Assembly: GCF_000717275.1 (NCBI RefSeq)
Contig: NZ_JNYV01000003.1
Span: 248,001 to 312,000, forward strand
Source: Kitasatospora arboriphila
GTDB taxonomy: Bacteria; Actinomycetota; Actinomycetes; Mycobacteriales; Mycobacteriaceae
Direction of reading: 5' to 3'
DNA length: 64,000 nt
Shown: piece by piece, positions 1 through 8,272 of the stretch
Position numbering within the stretch: position 1 is the stretch's first letter
Layout: each line of letters begins with the position of its first letter
Translations under genes and position numbers: made by a program
The notes under the pieces: generated by a model
Told to the model about the DNA's origin: nothing
Seen by the model: the letters and a program-made list of their open reading frames with translations, nothing else
The model's database searches: none

Positions 1-243
1 CACATCTGGGTGACCAACAGGGTCGACTTCTCCAAGCCGGTCAACCAGTTCACCGCAGCCATTGCCCTGGTGATCGGTATTGCCGACTTCTCCTGGGTCA
101 TCGGTGACCTCAGCTTCGGCGGCATCGCACTGGGCGCCGTTGCAGCCCTGCTGATCTACCACGTGATGCGCGTGGTCGGTGGCTGGCGGGGGACCGTGAC
201 GGTGGACCCGTCGACCGAGAAAACCGGGCCGACACCCAGCTGA
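1..243 (+). CDS. NCS2 nucleobase permease, C-terminal fragment (cut by window edge)
   Basis: Only the last 80 codons are present; the reading frame is open from base 1, so the gene begins outside the window. The fragment holds the final two or so membrane segments and a short polar tail of an NCS2 (uracil/xanthine) permease. It aligns without gaps to the C-terminus of the complete permease encoded at 46658-47977, with 59 of 69 residues identical by eye. That degree of likeness points to a paralog from a fairly recent duplication. The substrate is probably a pyrimidine or purine base, by analogy with the second copy, whose neighbours are pyrimidine catabolic genes. Confidence 0.9.
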   Translation, partial: HIWVTNRVDFSKPVNQFTAAIALVIGIADFSWVIGDLSFGGIALGAVAALLIYHVMRVVGGWRGTVTVDPSTEKTGPTPS

Positions 244-261
244 CCCACCGGCTCGGGTCGG

Positions 262-1743
262 TCAACGCACCGACTTCGTCACCTGACTGATGTTGAATTG
301 CCAACGTTCGACCACATGAAAGCCCATCCGTGCAGGCACGCGGTAGGCGATGGTCGGGGCCAGGCGCGGGCCGGGGTCGAGCGCCGGACCCTCATCGTGT
401 GCCGACAGGCTCTTGTCTTTCTCCGAGATGGTCCAGATGACGGTGCACGCACGAATCTGGTCGCGGCGTAGATGAGGTGCCGCATTGGTGTCCCAGAGAA
501 GTCCCTCGGGGCGGGCTCGCTGCCACAACCCGACATCGATCAGGCCCCGATATGCCTCTGGCCGCGCTGCGAGCAGCGGGCGGATGGGGCCGGGCTCCCA
601 CGAGACGGTGTCGTCGAGAAGTAGACAATCGCCAGGCGAGGCCTGCGCCCCGATGAGGTCGGCGACCTGGCTGTAATCCATCTTGAACTTGGCGTAGTCA
701 CCGCGCTGATCGATCCAGTTGGGAGTCGCGGCGATCGCCATGACAACGAGCACGGCGGCGATGGCCGTGGGCTTCTGTGCAATGGCCACCACACAGGCCC
801 CGATCAGCAGAGCCATCGCAGGCGCTGTGAACGACAGATACCGATCAACGTAGATGGGTTGCGATATCAACGAATACAACAGCAACCCGACGGTGGGGAC
901 CACGATCCACACGATCGAGAGGACAGCCACCGCGCGCATGCCGCTGGTCGCGACGCGCTCTCGCCGGGCGAAGAACAGCACCACCGCGGTGCCCAACAGG
1001 AGAAATGCGACCACCGCGAAGGCGATCGAGAAATCAAAGTACTGAGTCAGCAAGACATTGCCGAACACACGCTCGTCGAGAGGATCGATCCAACTGAGCT
1101 GAGTGGACTTGGCGCGCATGAAGGCGAGGTAGGGGCTGAGCAGAACCACGGCAAGAACGGTCGACAGACCCCAGGCACGGAGCTGACTCCGGTTGTTGCC
1201 GAGCACGATCAGGGCGATGAGATGAACCGGGACCAGCAACAGCAGGTGGATGTTGACCAGAACCGACAGCACCACCAGAACCGCATACAGCAGCCACCAG
1301 GACGTGGCCCCACGCCGAGTGGCCACGAACAAGACGATGGTCAGCCACGTCGACACCACGATGGCCAGGGCGTAAGGACGAGCCTCGATGCCTGCCAACG
1401 TGACCCGTGGCAGGATCGCGAAGACGATGCCGGCGGTCACGCCGACGGCGCGGCGCGAGAGCAGTTTGCCGAGCACCACCACGCCCGCACCGGCGACAGC
1501 GATCGCGACGGCGCTGGGCAGCCGCGACCACGCCTCCGATTCTGGGAAGACGGCGAACCAGCCATGCATCAGGACGTAATAGAAGGTGTGGGCCGAGTCG
1601 GTGGACGAGACGAGATCGATCAGTTCGGAGATCGACCGGGTTGACGCCGAGATGGTGGCGGCTTCGTCGTACCAGAAGGACGGATTGCCGATGCCGACGA
1701 AACTGACCACAAACGCAAGCAAGGCAACGGCGACCGCGTCCAC
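262..1743 (-). CDS. GT-C type membrane glycosyltransferase (PMT/ArnT-like)
   Basis: About 493 residues with a hydrophobic N-terminal segment, then the loop FWYDEAATISAS near residues 23-34. The D-E pair after the first membrane segment is the hallmark of GT-C polyprenyl-phosphate-dependent glycosyltransferases. About ten further membrane segments follow, then a soluble C-terminal region from about residue 350. Actinobacterial relatives mannosylate lipids or proteins in the outer leaflet, but the acceptor here cannot be read from sequence. The first in-frame GTG is at 1743. A perfect AGGAGA Shine-Dalgarno (1817 to 1812 on this strand) lies 5 nt ahead of an in-frame CTG at 1806, which would add 21 residues with a basic RRSRFR stretch before the first membrane helix. 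The true start may therefore be the CTG. Confidence 0.75.
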   Translation of the reverse strand: MDAVAVALLAFVVSFVGIGNPSFWYDEAATISASTRSISELIDLVSSTDSAHTFYYVLMHGWFAVFPESEAWSRLPSAVAIAVAGAGVVVLGKLLSRRAVGVTAGIVFAILPRVTLAGIEARPYALAIVVSTWLTIVLFVATRRGATSWWLLYAVLVVLSVLVNIHLLLLVPVHLIALIVLGNNRSQLRAWGLSTVLAVVLLSPYLAFMRAKSTQLSWIDPLDERVFGNVLLTQYFDFSIAFAVVAFLLLGTAVVLFFARRERVATSGMRAVAVLSIVWIVVPTVGLLLYSLISQPIYVDRYLSFTAPAMALLIGACVVAIAQKPTAIAAVLVVMAIAATPNWIDQRGDYAKFKMDYSQVADLIGAQASPGDCLLLDDTVSWEPGPIRPLLAARPEAYRGLIDVGLWQRARPEGLLWDTNAAPHLRRDQIRACTVIWTISEKDKSLSAHDEGPALDPGPRLAPTIAYRVPARMGFHVVERWQFNISQVTKSVR

Positions 1744-1863
1744 GTTCGGGCCGACCCGAAACCTCGATCTGCGTGACTCGGCCGGGACCGCCGTTTGATC
1801 GTTCAGCGCTGTCTCCTCACCGGGCCTGTTGACGCGGTCGAGCGTATCTCAGCGTGACCGCTG

Positions 1864-1869
1864 TAACTT
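1864..1869 (+). promoter_or_regulatory. -10 box of a leaderless promoter
   Basis: TAACTT fits the TANNNT actinobacterial -10 consensus and ends 6 nt before the ATG at 1876. No Shine-Dalgarno is visible, so transcription probably starts at the A of the ATG. No convincing -35 box is seen. Confidence 0.5.
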
Positions 1870-1875
1870 CTAGCC

Positions 1876-2589
1876 ATGTCGTTCCTCGAGGGCCTGGTAG
1901 ACGACACCAGGTTGCCGATGTTGTTGCTCTTCGCCTCGTTCATGATCACGTTTGTGGTCACCCGGACCATCACCCGGATGATTCGCTCCGGGCGCGGACC
2001 ATTCCACGACAACGTTGCCGGCGGCGTCCACATCCATCACGCCGTTCCCGGCATCGTCTTGACGATCGGCGGGGGATTCCTCTCGGTGGCTGTTCACGGC
2101 GATTCGCCGTGGGCCGAGGTCAGTGCGGTGATGATCGGGGTCGGCTCGTCGCTGGTGCTCGACGAGTTCGCCATGATCCTGCACCTGCAAGACGTCTATT
2201 GGTCCGCCGAGGGCCAGCTGTCGGTGCAGGTGGTCGCGTTGACGGGCTCACTCCTCGGGCTGGTGCTGCTCGGCATCGATCCCGTCGTGTCCAACGTCGG
2301 GACGCCAGGCCACTTTGTCCTGCTCGGCACCATCCCGTTCCACATCCTCGCCCTGTTGCTGTGTGTCGAGAAGGGCAAATACCAGACGGCTGCCATCGGC
2401 GCGTTCATTCCTCCCGTGGCGTGGATCGGCGCAGTTCGTATCGCCAGGCCGAAGTCGAGGTGGGCCCGCAAACGGTATTCCGGCGTCAAACTGGATCGTG
2501 CGCAACAGCATGAGAAGAAGTTCGACAACACTTTCGGGCGATGGGGCCTCGACATCGAAGACCTGGTGGCGGGCAAACCGTCGGCGTGA
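1876..2589 (+). CDS. Conserved integral membrane protein of unknown function
   Basis: 237 residues with five or six hydrophobic segments. The family is not recognised. A loop carries VHIHHAVPG (about residues 52-60), and a later segment carries LDEFAMILHLQDVYW (about 95-109). These put clustered His, Asp, Glu and Tyr residues near the membrane and could suggest a metal or substrate site, though that is only inference. The C-terminal tail from about residue 190 is basic and cytoplasmic in character, rich in R and K. The gene is divergent from the glycosyltransferase and appears leaderless, with TAACTT 6 nt before the ATG. Confidence 0.7.
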   Translation: MSFLEGLVDDTRLPMLLLFASFMITFVVTRTITRMIRSGRGPFHDNVAGGVHIHHAVPGIVLTIGGGFLSVAVHGDSPWAEVSAVMIGVGSSLVLDEFAMILHLQDVYWSAEGQLSVQVVALTGSLLGLVLLGIDPVVSNVGTPGHFVLLGTIPFHILALLLCVEKGKYQTAAIGAFIPPVAWIGAVRIARPKSRWARKRYSGVKLDRAQQHEKKFDNTFGRWGLDIEDLVAGKPSA

Positions 2590-2736
2590 CGAGTTCCCTT
2601 GCAGGTGCCCTGCTCGCCGGCGATTGACCGCGTTTGTGGTCGGGGGTTGAGTAGTGCGGCCACCGCTCCGTCTGGAACCGTCGAGTTCGAGCCGGCGTCC
2701 TAACGCCACTGGGTTCGGGCGAGGTTCGGGGGAACT

Positions 2737-3057
2737 GTGGGGAATCAATCACGCACTGAGGTCGACACGATCGGCCTTGCGCGGTGGGGTAGGGAAGCGG
2801 CGCTCCTGGGCGAAGACCTGGCCGCGGCCCTGGATCGATCAGGACGACACATTGCGATGTGCGCCAACGGGTTCGGAACCTCGACGCAGACGGAGTTCGT
2901 CACCTACGTGACAACGCTCGAGCGGCGGGCCGGCGAGATGGTGGGTGCGCTGGAAGGGCTCGCCACGGGCCTGGCGGGTGCCGCGGCGTCGTATGGGTCG
3001 GGCGATGACTGCGCGGCAGGCACTTTCGAACAACCCTTGACTGGGCTGCGGCTGTAG
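2737..3057 (+). CDS. Small WXG100/EspC-like helical protein
   Basis: 106 residues, alpha-helical in character, with ARWGREAALLG near residues 15-25 and a second helix around YVTTLERRAGEMVGALEGLA. This resembles the small ESX/type VII-associated helical-hairpin proteins (WXG100, EspC, DUF2580-like), although W-x-G is replaced by W-G. The GTG at 2737 follows a G-rich GGGGGAA site. The gene ends 14 nt before the DUF1023 hydrolase, so the two are probably co-transcribed and may form a chaperone or secretion-partner pair. No signal peptide is present. Family placement is by pattern only. Confidence 0.6.
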   Translation: MGNQSRTEVDTIGLARWGREAALLGEDLAAALDRSGRHIAMCANGFGTSTQTEFVTYVTTLERRAGEMVGALEGLATGLAGAAASYGSGDDCAAGTFEQPLTGLRL

Positions 3058-3071
3058 AGGGCGGCGCAGTC

Positions 3072-4790
3072 GTGGATCTTACCGACATCGACAACTGGGA
3101 CACTGCCGCACTCGACGTGCTGGTCGCAGAACTGAATGGCCGCTTCACATCTGTGATCGACGCCGACGCAATGTTGCGCAAGGTGGCGGCGACTCCTGGG
3201 TGGAAAGGCGAAGGAGCAACCGCGGCCGGGGGATCGTTCCGATCCGTGTCCACATCGCTCAACGACGAGGCAGCTGCATTGGGCGCGGCATCGGAGTTGG
3301 CCCGACAGACGAGTACCGCCGTCGGAGAATTGAAGTCAGCGTTGGCGCTTCTTCGCGCCGACGCATCGGATGCGGACATGGTGATCCATCCGCCGCCGGC
3401 AGTCGATGACGTCTCGCGGACGGACATCACGGGCGAGGAACGGACAGAACGGGAGAAGACGAAGCAGCACCTGATGATCCGGGCGCGAGCGCTCATCGTC
3501 CAAGCCGAAGACATCGACAACGACACCGCGACTGTCCTGCGCAAGATCGTCGCCGGCGAGATCGCTTATCCGGAGTTCGGCTCGCTCACAGAGGCGTTCG
3601 AGTCCGGCCGGGTAGGTGCATCTCTGACTGCGCCCACCTGTCCGAACATGGACAAGAAGTCGCCCGAAGAAATCGACGCCTGGTGGCGCGCGCTCCCGGA
3701 GGCGCAGAAGCAGCACATGATCGCGGAGCATCCGGGGTTGATCGGCAACCTCGACGGTGTGGACGCCTCCTCGCGCGACGTCGCCAACCGGATTGCGCTG
3801 GCGGCGCAGACGCAACGAGTGGAGGCCGAACTCGCAGCGCTCGACAGGGCGTACATCGGCGCCCGGGGTCAGTACGCACTCGCCTCACGCGTGGCGGCAA
3901 AGCGCGAAGAACTCGACGGCTTGCGCGCCATCCACACGGCGCTGGACGGCGACTACCGCGTCGATCAGAACGACACCGGAGCACAAGCGTTCCTGCTGAC
4001 CTTTCAGCCTGACGGGAAAGAGACAAAAGCCGCTGTCGCGGTGGGCAATCCGGACAGAGCGCGTCATGTCAGCGTGACTGTGCCCGGAGTGAACACCGAA
4101 GCGAAGTCGATCGGCACCATGACAAGCGAGGCGGGTGCTTTGCGGCGCGAAACCCTCGGCATCCTCGCCGCCACCGGTGGCGAGGGAGAAGCCGTCTCGA
4201 CGGTGGCGTGGATCGGGTACGACACCCCCGACGTCAACGACGGTGCCCCTTGGGAAGCACTGGGGGATGGCAAAGCGAAAGCCGGAGCAGACAGCCTCGC
4301 CGACTTCACCCGCTCGCTGGGCCTGACCAGTGACCATCCAGAGGACGAGCAACACTTGGTACTCAACGGACACTCCTACGGATCAACGACGGCGTCGCTG
4401 GCTCTGCAGGGAGGAGCGCACGAGTACGTGGACGACACCGTGTTCTACGGGAGTCCTGGTGTGTACGCGAACACGTCATCACAATTGGGGCTGGAGTACG
4501 GGCATGCGTATCTGATGAACGACCCCGATGACAAGTGGATCAATCTCGCTGCCAGCGAGGGTGTTCACGGATCCAACCCGTTTGCCTCGGACTTCATCCA
4601 GTTGTCCACCGAGGAGCGAACAACTGCAGACAACGTGCACCGCGACGGGGTGGACAGCCACGGTCAGTACTCCCGGGCCCAGGAGGATCAGGGCATTCCG
4701 GGCACCCGCGAGAACCCACTCCGCGTGAGCGGATACAACTTGGCCGCCATTCTCGCGGGCCGTCCAGAACTCGCCGACAGGGCTGGCTGA
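3072..4790 (+). CDS. WXG-fused DUF1023 alpha/beta hydrolase
   Basis: 572 residues from a GTG start. The N-terminal 100 residues form a helical domain with a W-K-G motif (44-46), like WXG100 proteins. Residues 195-240 carry the signature of this family, with EEIDAWWRALPE and HPGLIGNLDGV. The C-terminal half is an alpha/beta hydrolase with the nucleophile elbow GHSYG (433-437, Ser435). DUF1023 proteins are common in mycolic-acid actinobacteria near type VII secretion-type small proteins. The domain order resembles T7SS effectors, with an export-like helical module first and an enzyme last. The substrate is unknown, and no immunity gene or secretion apparatus is seen nearby. Confidence 0.8.
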   Translation: MDLTDIDNWDTAALDVLVAELNGRFTSVIDADAMLRKVAATPGWKGEGATAAGGSFRSVSTSLNDEAAALGAASELARQTSTAVGELKSALALLRADASDADMVIHPPPAVDDVSRTDITGEERTEREKTKQHLMIRARALIVQAEDIDNDTATVLRKIVAGEIAYPEFGSLTEAFESGRVGASLTAPTCPNMDKKSPEEIDAWWRALPEAQKQHMIAEHPGLIGNLDGVDASSRDVANRIALAAQTQRVEAELAALDRAYIGARGQYALASRVAAKREELDGLRAIHTALDGDYRVDQNDTGAQAFLLTFQPDGKETKAAVAVGNPDRARHVSVTVPGVNTEAKSIGTMTSEAGALRRETLGILAATGGEGEAVSTVAWIGYDTPDVNDGAPWEALGDGKAKAGADSLADFTRSLGLTSDHPEDEQHLVLNGHSYGSTTASLALQGGAHEYVDDTVFYGSPGVYANTSSQLGLEYGHAYLMNDPDDKWINLAASEGVHGSNPFASDFIQLSTEERTTADNVHRDGVDSHGQYSRAQEDQGIPGTRENPLRVSGYNLAAILAGRPELADRAG

Positions 4791-4881
4791 TGGACGCTAC
4801 GCCGAAACGCCCACCACCCAGAAGCGGGCCCTGCTGAAAACCCTCACCTGAACTCGAGGTCTCGGCAGGACCGACGCTCAC

Positions 4882-6462
4882 TCAGCGCTTGCGTAGCCCC
4901 GCCGCCTTCACCATGTCGGGTACAGACGTGAACTTCACCCGTGGGCGGTTGAGCTCTTCACCTCGCCGCCGTTCGGCGCGGTCGATGGCTCGCACGCCCC
5001 GGTAGCCGATCACCGGAGCCTTGCGCTGGCGCAGCAGTGCGTCGAAGTGCTTCGCGCCGTGCGATCGGCCGGACAGCTGGCCCTTCTCCGCGTCGATCAA
5101 GAATTCGTCCACCGTCGCTTCGGCGCACACCTTGTTGGCCCCGATGCCACCGGTGGGCCCACGTTTTGCCCAGCCGAGCACATAGCTGCCCGGGATGACG
5201 TCGCCGTTCGTGTCGAGAAGGCGGCCATCGACATTGGGGAACACTCCGCGTTGCTGGTCGAACGGCAGGCCGGCGATCGGGGTGGAGCGGTAGCCGATGG
5301 ATCGCACCACGAGGTCGGCGGCGATGACATGTGAGGTGTCGCCGGTGCGTACCCGAACCCCGCTCACCCAGGAATCGCCGAGTATTTCCTCGGGAGCCGA
5401 GTGAAAACGGAACACGATGCGACGCGCGGTCGGGTCGGCCACCCCGCTGTCGTCGGAGATGACGCCGGGATCGTTTTCCACCACCACGTCGACACCCGGA
5501 ATGGAGTTCAGTGCTCGGTATTCGGCCGCGGAGTAGGCAGCTCCGGCCTGGTCGCGGCGGCCGAGTAGCACGACCTCGCGTACATTCTGGCGCCGCAAGA
5601 CCTCCAACGCCCGGTCGGCGATGTCGGTGGTTGCGAGAAGTTCGGGAGGCGATACGAGGATCCGGGCCACGTCCAGTGCCACATTGCCGGTGCCGACAAC
5701 CACAACGCGCCCGGTGTTGTTGTGGCGCAACACCTGAGCATCGGCGACTGCCGGTGCGGCGTTGTACCAGGCAACCAGATCGGTGGCCGAGGTCGAGCCG
5801 TTCAGGTCCTCACCGGGGATTCCGAGCTGCCGGGAGTCGCTGGCTCCCACCGCATAGAAGACCGCGTCGAAATGGTCGGCCAGTTCGGCAGGTGAAACCT
5901 GGCCGGCGGTAGTATCTTCGCCGATCTCCACGTTGGTGACCAGGGTGACCCGCGGGTCGCGGTACAGGATGTCGAATCCTCGCAGCACCTTCTTGGTGCC
6001 GGGGTGGTCAGGTGCCACGCCGGCGCGTACCAGGCCACCGGGGGTGGGCAACTTGTCGATCACCGTGATGTCAGCGGTGGTGCGGTCCAGGAGGCTGCGC
6101 AAGGCGTAACCGCCGGAGGGGCCGGTCCCGACCACCGCAATGCGCTGGCCTGCAGGCAGTTTCGGGATGACAGGGTAGGTGATCGGAGTCCACCCGGAGG
6201 TCACGTCGGTGTTGTCGCGGTAGTACGACGCGTTGATGTCGATGAACACCTTGTCGCGGGTACCCAGCTTGTCGGCGGGGTAGATCGCGTCGACGGGGCA
6301 GGCGTCGGCGCACGCGCCGCAGTCGATACAGGCTTCTGGATCGATGTGCAAGATGTCGGAGCTGCCGAACCCGCGTTCCTCCGGTGTCGGGTGAATGCAG
6401 TTGACCGGGCACACGGACACGCATGCTGCGTCGCTGCAGCAGGTTTGGGTGATGACGAACAT
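4882..6462 (-). CDS. fprB: Ferredoxin / ferredoxin-NADP reductase fusion (FprB type)
   Basis: 526 residues. The N-terminal 60 residues form a bacterial-type ferredoxin with two cysteine clusters (Cys at 8, 9, 14, 18, 22 and at 45, 48, 51, 55 followed by Pro). The rest is an adrenodoxin-reductase-like FAD/NADPH domain with GTGPSGG near residue 110 and a second VGTGNVALD NADP site. It transfers electrons from NADPH through FAD to the Fe-S clusters and on to an oxygenase. The ATG at 6462 shares a base with the TGA of the upstream diiron gene (TGATG), so the two are translationally coupled, matching the order seen around mycobacterial fprB. An open frame upstream of 6462 is inside the neighbour and was discounted. 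Confidence 0.92.
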   Translation of the reverse strand: MFVITQTCCSDAACVSVCPVNCIHPTPEERGFGSSDILHIDPEACIDCGACADACPVDAIYPADKLGTRDKVFIDINASYYRDNTDVTSGWTPITYPVIPKLPAGQRIAVVGTGPSGGYALRSLLDRTTADITVIDKLPTPGGLVRAGVAPDHPGTKKVLRGFDILYRDPRVTLVTNVEIGEDTTAGQVSPAELADHFDAVFYAVGASDSRQLGIPGEDLNGSTSATDLVAWYNAAPAVADAQVLRHNNTGRVVVVGTGNVALDVARILVSPPELLATTDIADRALEVLRRQNVREVVLLGRRDQAGAAYSAAEYRALNSIPGVDVVVENDPGVISDDSGVADPTARRIVFRFHSAPEEILGDSWVSGVRVRTGDTSHVIAADLVVRSIGYRSTPIAGLPFDQQRGVFPNVDGRLLDTNGDVIPGSYVLGWAKRGPTGGIGANKVCAEATVDEFLIDAEKGQLSGRSHGAKHFDALLRQRKAPVIGYRGVRAIDRAERRRGEELNRPRVKFTSVPDMVKAAGLRKR

Positions 6463-7400
6463 CAGAGCATGTGGACTTTGCGATAGACGCGGGCGGCGGG
6501 TTTGGTGAGCAGACCCGCCTCGTCCAGGAAGCTCATCAGGTGTGCGCAGCTGCTTCGGACCATCGAGTGGAAGTGTTCGTTGGATCGGCGGGTGGCAACA
6601 GCCCGTTTGGCGTCGAGGCCGGCGTCGGCGTACGCCCGCGGACGGATCATGCTCGTGAAGATGAACGCGGCAGCGATGGACACCACCAGTGCGCTCCACT
6701 GCCGGCGCAACCAGCCGACACCCTTCATCGCATCCCGGACCTCTTCGCGCGCGAACTTCATGTGCCGCGACTCTTCGAGGACGTGGATCTCGTTGACGGT
6801 GCGGATGAATGGAAGCACCTTCTCGTCACGCATGCAGCCGCGCTGGAAGACGTCGAGGATCTCTTCTGCCACCAGGATTCCGGTGTACGCGATCTCCGAA
6901 CGCGCCGTGCGCATGAAGACCTTGCCCATCCATCCGACGAACTTGGATGGGTGGTAGGACTTGCCGACCATCTTCTGCGAGGCCTTCGCGAACATGATCG
7001 AGTGCCGGCATTCATCGGCGATCTCGGTGAGCGCGAACTGGAACTCCGGGTCGTGGTAGTCGCCCAGGTACTGATCCCGGATCACCATCTCTTGCAAAAT
7101 CATCTCGAACCAGATGCCGATGTTCATGATCGACGCGAACTCGTGGCGGGTCAGCGCCACGCGCTGCGGTTCGGTCAGCTCATCCCAGTAGTCGGTGCCG
7201 TACAGCGACGACCACTCGGGACTGCATCCGTATTTGTCCGGGTCCATCGGCTGGTCCCAATCGATCTCGGTCATCGCGTTGCGCGACAGTCGAGCCGCCG
7301 AGGCGAGGAGACGCTTGGACACCTCGTCGGTGCCCTGATCGTGCATGCTCACCACGTTGTCGTGGGTCGACTCGTGCGCTTGCGCCGCGTTCACAGACAT
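6462..7400 (-). CDS. AurF-like diiron oxygenase
   Basis: 312 residues, all-helical, with repeated carboxylate/histidine motifs typical of ferritin-fold diiron N-oxygenases: EIADECRH (126-133), VAEEILD (177-183) and HVLEESRH (206-213). AurF-family enzymes oxidise aryl amines or fatty-acyl substrates using electrons from a partner; the coupled FprB-type reductase is the obvious donor. The ATG at 7400 follows a perfect GGAGG site; the longer frame upstream would include a hydrophobic stretch lacking a ribosome site and was rejected. A palindrome at 7441-7454 probably serves as operator. Confidence 0.88.
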   Translation of the reverse strand: MSVNAAQAHESTHDNVVSMHDQGTDEVSKRLLASAARLSRNAMTEIDWDQPMDPDKYGCSPEWSSLYGTDYWDELTEPQRVALTRHEFASIMNIGIWFEMILQEMVIRDQYLGDYHDPEFQFALTEIADECRHSIMFAKASQKMVGKSYHPSKFVGWMGKVFMRTARSEIAYTGILVAEEILDVFQRGCMRDEKVLPFIRTVNEIHVLEESRHMKFAREEVRDAMKGVGWLRRQWSALVVSIAAAFIFTSMIRPRAYADAGLDAKRAVATRRSNEHFHSMVRSSCAHLMSFLDEAGLLTKPAARVYRKVHML

Positions 7401-7421
7401 CGGAGAACCTCCACAAACTAA

Positions 7422-7455
7422 GACAACGGACATTGATACGACAATGTACGTTGTC
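7422..7455. promoter_or_regulatory. Operator-like inverted repeats upstream of the diiron/fprB operon
   Basis: GACAACG (7422-7428) and CGTTGTC (7449-7455) form a perfect 7-bp inverted repeat. Inside it ACAATGTACGTTGT (7441-7454) is a near-perfect 14-bp palindrome, 12 of 14 positions symmetric. The position 40-50 bp ahead of the ATG suits a repressor of the TetR kind, but no regulator gene is adjacent. Confidence 0.55.
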
Positions 7456-7541
7456 ACGCTAACACGGAGGTGCGCGTCTGGGAAGGGTCGCGGCCGAAAT
7501 CAGTGCGCGGCGACCACTTTGATCGCCGCGGGCGCCGCGAC

Positions 7542-8207
7542 TCAGCGGGGTGTAAACGTTTCGGTGGGATTGGCCCGCGGGCCGTTCAACCCACTCGCAC
7601 CCGTCCTGACCTGCGTTCCCCGGCGCCGCAGATCGATCGCCACCACCAGCGGCCACAGCATCTCGGCGGTGAAATTGATCCTTTCGGCAAGTCCCAGCCG
7701 GTCGCCTCCGCCGGTCTCGAGAACTGTCCACCCCAGCACGGCGCACAGGATGATCGTGGTTGTCACCGCCACGGCCGGTCGTGTGGTCAGGGCGGCAGAA
7801 GGTGCGCGGGAGATCGCCAGCAGAGGCCACAGGCAGAACAGGACCGCTGAACCTCCGGCCGCGAGGAGATGGAACGTGGGTGCGACGTCCACCGGTGACA
7901 ACGCCACTGCGATCCCACACGCGCCTGCCCCCGCCAACGCGATCCGCGCCGGTGTCCTGATTCCGGTCAGACCAGCGCTCGTAACGATCTGGCAGGCCCC
8001 GCTCAAGGTGATCCCGACAGCCATGACCCAGCCGCCGCCGGAGATCGTTGCCAGGTCGCTGAGCGTCTGTTTCGTGGCGTCGTACTCCTCGGTGATGATC
8101 ATCGCGGCGATCACCGAGGAGCCGATCAGCAGGACGGGAGCAGCGGCAGCGCTCACCAGTGCCCAGAGCGGTACGGCCGATCGTGGTACTCGTGGCGGTG
8201 CCGGCAA
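7542..8207 (-). CDS. DUF998 family membrane protein
   Basis: 221 residues with six predicted membrane segments and the pattern EEYDATKQTLSDLA after the first one, which is typical of DUF998 proteins. Members are small integral membrane proteins of unknown function. The start is a TTG at 8207 behind a purine-rich AGAGG stretch. It lies 65 nt downstream of the SDR gene in the same direction and may share its transcript. The C-terminus after the last helix is short and polar. Confidence 0.75.
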   Translation of the reverse strand: MPAPPRVPRSAVPLWALVSAAAAPVLLIGSSVIAAMIITEEYDATKQTLSDLATISGGGWVMAVGITLSGACQIVTSAGLTGIRTPARIALAGAGACGIAVALSPVDVAPTFHLLAAGGSAVLFCLWPLLAISRAPSAALTTRPAVAVTTTIILCAVLGWTVLETGGGDRLGLAERINFTAEMLWPLVVAIDLRRRGTQVRTGASGLNGPRANPTETFTPR

Positions 8208-8272
8208 CTGTCCGCCTCTCTGCGATCACAGGTTCGGGGCTCTCACCTCGCACCCACCAACCCCGACACCGG

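Noticed and set aside
2737..4790. Type VII secretion locus
   Set aside because: No EccB, EccC, EccD or mycosin genes are present; only a substrate-like pair.
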